DNA from: Pseudomonadota bacterium
GTDB lineage: Bacteria; Desulfobacterota; Desulfobacteria; Desulfobacterales; Desulfobacteraceae
Direction: 5' to 3'
NCBI GenBank assembly: GCA_018816605.1
Contig: JAHIVS010000185.1
Span: forward strand, 1-10,431
DNA: 10,431 nucleotides
The stretch's first letter is position 1, and the number at the start of each line of letters is the position of its first letter. Of this stretch, positions 6,845 through 10,431 are shown in pieces. Position numbers and translations under genes: made by a program. The notes beneath the pieces were generated by a model. The model saw only the letters and a list, made by a program, of their open reading frames with translations, was not told the origin of the DNA and ran no database searches.

Positions 6845-7957
6845 TTAGAGAAAGGTATCAACGGGTGTGTGGTCAAGGCCAAAGGCCTCGGCGACCGCTT
6901 TATAGGTTACATGGCCCTTGATCACATTGGCACCCAGTCGGATTTCCCTGTTTTCCTGCATGGCTTTTTTCCATCCCTTGTTGGCGATTTCAATGGCATA
7001 GGGAAGGGTGGCATTGGTCAGGGCCCGGGTGGAAGTTCTGGCAACCGCGCCGGGCATATTGGCCACACAATAGTGAATAACGCCTTCCACCTCATAGGTG
7101 GGATCGGCATGGGTGGTGGCTTTGGATGTTTCAAAACAACCGCCCTGGTCAATGGCAACATCCACAATAACAGCCCCTTTTTTCATGGTTTTGAGCATGT
7201 CCCGGGTCAAAAGTTTAGGGGCTTTTGCACCGGCCACCAGGACAGCACCGATAACGGCATCTGCCCTGGCCACCAGCTCTGCAAGAATGGCGAGGTTGGA
7301 CATGACCGGAAAGCAGTTGGCCGGCATGACATCATCCAGGTACCGCAGTCTTTCCAGATTGGTATCCAGAATATAGACCTGGGCCCCAAGACCACAGGCC
7401 ATCTTGGCGGCGTTGATGCCCACGATACCTCCGCCGATCACCACGACGGTGGCAGGTTCAACACCGGTTACCCCGCCCAGAAGAATCCCCATTCCGCCCT
7501 GGGGCATTTCCAGGTACTTGGCAGCTTCCTGGGTGGCCATTCGGCCAGCCACCTCACTCATGGGGACCAGCAGGGGAAGGGAACCGTTTTTTGTTTCAAT
7601 GGTTTCGTAGGCAATGGCAATTGATTTGCTTTTGATCAGGGCACGGGTCTGCTGCTCGTCGGCTGCCAGATGCAGGTAGGTGAAAACAATCTGATCTTCC
7701 CGGATCAACGGGTACTCAGACGGCTGGGGCTCTTTTACATGCATGACCATATCGCATTTTTCAAAAATCTGGGCAGGGGTATCCACCAGAGTGGCTCCGG
7801 CAGCAAGGTAGTCTGCATCAAGGAATCCGGCGCCTGTTCCGGCATTTTTTTCAACCAGGACATCATGGCCGTTTTTTTTCATTGCAACAACACCGGCAGG
7901 TGTCATGCAAACTCTATTCTCCAACACCTTTATTTCTTTCAGGATTCCGACGATCAT
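6845..7957 (-). CDS. ald: Alanine dehydrogenase, NAD-dependent
   Basis: Catalyses L-alanine + NAD+ + water to pyruvate, ammonium and NADH. In this operon it regenerates the pyruvate consumed by taurine transamination and releases the taurine nitrogen. The 370-residue length fits the family. The N-terminus MIVGILKE is typical, R15, K75 (VKEPQPSEY) and H96 (YLHLAAD) match the known substrate and catalytic residues, and the Rossmann fold has GGGIVG at 175-180 with D198 (ILDTN) for the NAD ribose. D270 (AIDQGG) completes the active site. The start is the ATG at 7957; an in-frame ATG at 7972 overlaps the Shine-Dalgarno sequence itself and would add five residues not seen in the family. It lies 39 bases after tpa and is the last gene of the operon. 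Confidence 0.97.
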   Translation of the reverse strand: MIVGILKEIKVLENRVCMTPAGVVAMKKNGHDVLVEKNAGTGAGFLDADYLAAGATLVDTPAQIFEKCDMVMHVKEPQPSEYPLIREDQIVFTYLHLAADEQQTRALIKSKSIAIAYETIETKNGSLPLLVPMSEVAGRMATQEAAKYLEMPQGGMGILLGGVTGVEPATVVVIGGGIVGINAAKMACGLGAQVYILDTNLERLRYLDDVMPANCFPVMSNLAILAELVARADAVIGAVLVAGAKAPKLLTRDMLKTMKKGAVIVDVAIDQGGCFETSKATTHADPTYEVEGVIHYCVANMPGAVARTSTRALTNATLPYAIEIANKGWKKAMQENREIRLGANVIKGHVTYKAVAEAFGLDHTPVDTFL

Positions 7958-7960
7958 GGT

Positions 7961-7969
7961 ATCTCTCCT
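7961..7969 (-). promoter_or_regulatory. Ribosome-binding site of ald
   Basis: On the minus strand, AGGAGA (7969-7964) precedes the ATG at 7957 by six bases. It decides the start against the upstream in-frame ATG at 7972, which directly abuts this sequence. Confidence 0.8.
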
Positions 7970-7996
7970 CATAAAAATAAAAAGCGGGTGGCTTTG

Positions 7997-9397
7997 TCAT
8001 TCAAAGGTTTTTTCTATACCAGCTGCCACGGCAGCAACAATGGTATCCACCTGTTCTTTTGTGATGATGAGGCAGGGGGCAAAGTTCATGATATTGTTCA
8101 GGCCGTGAAGACTTGCGTTGGTTCGTCCCACAATTACGTTTTGGGAAAGGACATTGCCCATGAGCTGTGCCATCTGGGCTTCGGAAACAGGCTGTTTGGT
8201 TGCTGTGTCCGTTACAAACTCAATGCCGCAAAAAAGACCTTTTCCCCGGACGTCACCGACCACCGCATATTTTCTCAGGGTCTCCAGGCGTTCAAGCAGG
8301 TAGGCGCCCATGCAGGCGCTGTTTTCCAGCAGGTTCTCATCTTCAATGATCCGGGTGCTTTCAAGTGCGGCGGTCATGGCCGAGGTGCATCCCCCGTAGG
8401 TGGAGATATCCCTGAAATAGTTGAGCCGTGTGTCGGGATCTGCGGGATCATTTAAAAAGACATCATATACTTTTTGTTTGACCACTGTGGCGGAAAGGGC
8501 TTCATAGGAGCTTGCCAGGCCCTTGGCCATGGTGATAATCTCCGGGTCCACGTCATAGTGCTCATGCCCCCAGAATTTTCCGGTTCTCCCGAATCCGCAG
8601 ACCACTTCATCCATGATCATCCAGATATCATATTTTCTGCAGATTTCCTGGAGGATGGGATAGTATTCCTTGACCGGTACCAGAATTCCGCCCCCGGCCG
8701 TGATGGGTTCCACAATCATACCGCCGATGGTGTGGGCTCCCTCTTTGAGAATAATGTCCTCCACTTTTCTGGCACATTCGATGTCGCAATGGCCATAGGT
8801 CTTGCCATGGGGGCACCGGTAGCAGGTACAATGGTCAAATTCCACAAATCCATCCAGAAACGGGCCGTAATCGTGTTTCCTCTGGGCCTGGCCCGAAGCG
8901 CTCATGGCACCGAAGGTGGCGCCGTGGTAATCCCGGTCCCGGTACAGGATCTTGTGTTTTCCGGATCTTTGTGGATCAATACGGGATGCCTGGCGGACAA
9001 TTTTAAAAGCTTTTTCATTGGCTTCCGAGCCGGAGTTTGAAAAATAGACCTTGTGGTGGTTGGGCAATTTTTCCAGAAGTTTTTTGGCAAATTTGATGGA
9101 AGGGATATTGCCATAGACCCCTGCAAAATAGGGCATTTTTTTCATCTGGGCACAGACGGCATCGGCAATACAATCCCTTCCGTAGCCGACCATGACGCTC
9201 CAGACGCCTCCGGAAGTGGCGTCCAGATATTCTCTGCCCCGGATATCTTTGACCATAAGCCCTTTACCCTCGACAATGATCATCTGCTCCTGGGTCTTAA
9301 AGCAGTGGTGGGGCTTTAAATGATGCCATAGGACGTCTCGGTCGCCGGCCACCATCTCTTCAACATCATAGTCAAGCCAACTGGGTTTATTTTCCAT
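7997..9397 (-). CDS. tpa: Taurine:pyruvate aminotransferase
   Basis: A PLP-dependent class III aminotransferase predicted to convert taurine and pyruvate to sulfoacetaldehyde and L-alanine. The 466 residues fit the family. Visible landmarks are SNSGSEANE (120-128) for the PLP phosphate, YHGAT (157-161), MIVEPITAGGG (227-237), MDEVVCGFGRTG (262-273) with D263 contacting the PLP ring nitrogen, and the Schiff-base lysine K292 in MAKGLASSYEALSA. A cysteine cluster at 190-208 (C190, C192, C195, C204, C208) lies before the PLP-binding half. The assignment to taurine among class III enzymes rests mainly on position between xsc and ald. The start is the ATG at 9397, behind a near-consensus ribosome-binding site; the longer frame to 9460 overlaps xsc and lacks one. 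Beta-alanine or hypotaurine could be additional substrates. Confidence 0.94.
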   Translation of the reverse strand: MENKPSWLDYDVEEMVAGDRDVLWHHLKPHHCFKTQEQMIIVEGKGLMVKDIRGREYLDATSGGVWSVMVGYGRDCIADAVCAQMKKMPYFAGVYGNIPSIKFAKKLLEKLPNHHKVYFSNSGSEANEKAFKIVRQASRIDPQRSGKHKILYRDRDYHGATFGAMSASGQAQRKHDYGPFLDGFVEFDHCTCYRCPHGKTYGHCDIECARKVEDIILKEGAHTIGGMIVEPITAGGGILVPVKEYYPILQEICRKYDIWMIMDEVVCGFGRTGKFWGHEHYDVDPEIITMAKGLASSYEALSATVVKQKVYDVFLNDPADPDTRLNYFRDISTYGGCTSAMTAALESTRIIEDENLLENSACMGAYLLERLETLRKYAVVGDVRGKGLFCGIEFVTDTATKQPVSEAQMAQLMGNVLSQNVIVGRTNASLHGLNNIMNFAPCLIITKEQVDTIVAAVAAGIEKTFE

Positions 9398-9410
9398 GGA
9401 TACCTCCTTA
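9398..9410 (-). promoter_or_regulatory. xsc stop overlapping the tpa Shine-Dalgarno sequence
   Basis: Read on the minus strand, TAAGGAGGTATCC lies directly before the tpa ATG at 9397. The TAA stop of xsc (9410-9408) overlaps AAGGAGGT, an almost perfect Shine-Dalgarno sequence. This fixes the tpa start and indicates translational coupling of the two genes. Confidence 0.85.
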
Positions 9411-10431
9411 TATCCCTTTCTGGGGACGCATGTCCGTCTTGTCAATGCCTGCAACCACAACAGGGGCTGTCATGGCATCCCGCCGGAAGGGTTCCCCCAA
9501 TTCCTGGTTGGTCATCACTTCGATAAAAGTGGTCTTGCCTTCTTCCATCTGGGCCTTGACCGCAGCGGTAAGTTTTTGGGTCAAATCCTCCATGGAGGTC
9601 GCCTGAACACCTTCAACACCGCAGGCCTTTGCGATTTTGGCATAGTTCACATCCCGGTTCAGCTCGGTTCCGACAAAGTTGTCCGAATACCAAAGGGTGG
9701 TGTTGCGTTTTTCAGCACCCCAATGGTAATTGCGGAAAATGATCATGGTAATGGCAGGCCATTCACCGCGACCGCAGGCCGTCATTTCGTTCATGGAGAT
9801 ACCAAAGGCCCCGTCGCCGGCAAAACCTATCACCGGCACATGGGGCTGGGCGATTTTGGCACCGAGGATGGCTGGGAAGCCATACCCGCAGGGTCCGAAC
9901 ATGCCGGGCGCCAGGTATTTTCGGCCCTGCTCAAAGGTCGGGTAGGCAGCCCCTAGGGCACAGGAGTTTCCGATGTCCGAAGAGATGATGGCATTGGGGG
10001 GCAATGCCTCACGGATAGCCCGCCAGGCCATGCGGGAGGTTATTTTTTCCGGATCACGCTTCCGGGCGCGTTCGTTCCATGTTGTGCCGGGATCATCCTG
10101 TTCGTGGTCCATGGTTTCCAATTGTCTGGCCCAGTCCGCCTTGATCTGCTGAATACTTGCCTTGCGGGCGTCACGCTGTGCATCACCGGCCGTGGCAGAC
10201 AGGCCGGCAAGAAGTGAGGTGGCCACTTTTTTGGCATCCCCGACAATGCCCACGGTAACCGGTTTTGTCAGGCCGATGCGATTGGGGTTGATATCCACCT
10301 GAATGACGGCGGCATGGGTGGGCCAATAGTTGATGCCGTAGCCGGGAAGGGTGGAGAAGGGGTTCAGCCTGGTGCCCAGCGCCAGAACAACATCGGCCTT
10401 GGCAATCAGTTCCATGGCTGCTTTTGACCCA
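9408..10431 (-). CDS. xsc: Sulfoacetaldehyde acetyltransferase, C-terminal part (5' end outside window)
   Basis: A thiamine-diphosphate enzyme predicted to convert sulfoacetaldehyde and phosphate to acetyl phosphate and sulfite, cleaving the C-S bond. Only the last 340 or so codons of a family about 590 residues long are present; the frame is open to the right edge, so the first visible Met (10415) is internal. The visible start, GSKAAMELIAKADVVLALG, followed by RLNPFSTLPGYG, is characteristic of Xsc. The ThDP motif GDGAFG is encoded at 9818-9801, followed by ISMNEMTACGRGEWPAI and FRNYHWGAEKRNTTLWY, with NFVGTEL further on, again typical of Xsc rather than acetolactate synthase. It ends 10 bases before tpa, with the stop inside the tpa ribosome-binding site. 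The acetyl phosphate would feed Pta or acetate kinase, and the sulfite a sulfite reductase; neither is in this window. Confidence 0.96.
   Translation of the reverse strand, partial: GSKAAMELIAKADVVLALGTRLNPFSTLPGYGINYWPTHAAVIQVDINPNRIGLTKPVTVGIVGDAKKVATSLLAGLSATAGDAQRDARKASIQQIKADWARQLETMDHEQDDPGTTWNERARKRDPEKITSRMAWRAIREALPPNAIISSDIGNSCALGAAYPTFEQGRKYLAPGMFGPCGYGFPAILGAKIAQPHVPVIGFAGDGAFGISMNEMTACGRGEWPAITMIIFRNYHWGAEKRNTTLWYSDNFVGTELNRDVNYAKIAKACGVEGVQATSMEDLTQKLTAAVKAQMEEGKTTFIEVMTNQELGEPFRRDAMTAPVVVAGIDKTDMRPQKGI

Noticed and set aside
6448..6845. Two overlapping minus-strand open frames (107 and 79 residues) next to ald
   Set aside because: One runs into the EAL gene in antisense. Neither has a ribosome-binding site or a recognisable protein pattern, and the repeats in this interval argue for non-coding sequence.
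6869..7624. 251-residue plus-strand open frame rich in Gly and His
   Set aside because: It lies wholly opposite ald; the composition is what a dehydrogenase gene gives in antisense. Ald has all active-site residues.
7670..8455. 261-residue plus-strand open frame
   Set aside because: It spans the opposite strand of the ald 5' end and the tpa 3' end, with no motif; an antisense shadow of two well-supported genes.
8774..8830. Cysteine-rich segment considered as a separate ferredoxin-like or zinc-finger gene
   Set aside because: It is in frame inside the aminotransferase with motifs on both sides, so it is an internal loop.

Overview
The window looks like chromosomal DNA of a sulfate- or sulfite-reducing deltaproteobacterium of the Desulfobacterales type. 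This rests on the gene content: an anaerobic-style taurine desulfonation operon beside HDOD, EAL-CBS-GGDEF and TPR-receiver signalling genes. The taxon is an inference, not proven by any marker gene. No tRNA, rRNA, CRISPR array, transposase or phage gene is visible.

Left half (1-6569), second-messenger and signalling genes. On the minus strand, a class I (enterobacterial CyaA-type) adenylate cyclase gene (899-2920) is followed, with a stop/ribosome-binding-site overlap, by a gene for a receiver-TPR protein that runs off the left edge (1-890). Its receiver domain has lost the phosphoacceptor aspartate, the acidic pocket pair and the conserved lysine, so it is a pseudo-receiver. Divergently, on the plus strand, lie an HDOD protein with a GAF-like C-terminus (3036-4592) and an EAL-CBS-CBS-GGDDF protein (4749-6569). 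The latter keeps every EAL catalytic residue but has an altered GGDEF signature. The 115-bp divergent gap holds a good sigma70-type promoter (TTGAAA-N18-TATAAT) for the cyclase operon. cAMP synthesis and c-di-GMP hydrolysis genes therefore sit back to back.

Middle (6570-6844), a 275-bp convergent intergenic stretch with no convincing gene. It holds several inverted repeats, including a strong hairpin just beyond the ald stop.

Right half (6845-10431), minus strand: a taurine dissimilation operon transcribed xsc (5' end outside the window), tpa, ald. Tpa moves the amino group of taurine to pyruvate, giving sulfoacetaldehyde and alanine. Xsc cleaves sulfoacetaldehyde with phosphate into acetyl phosphate and sulfite. 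Ald oxidises alanine back to pyruvate, releasing ammonium and NADH. The net yield is acetyl phosphate (carbon and energy), NADH, ammonium and sulfite, the last usable as a respiratory electron acceptor in such organisms. The three genes are tightly spaced with strong ribosome-binding sites. The promoter, any regulator and the taurine transporter are not in view.

Several computed start codons were moved downstream to ATGs with good Shine-Dalgarno sequences (HDOD, EAL protein, Ald, Tpa).
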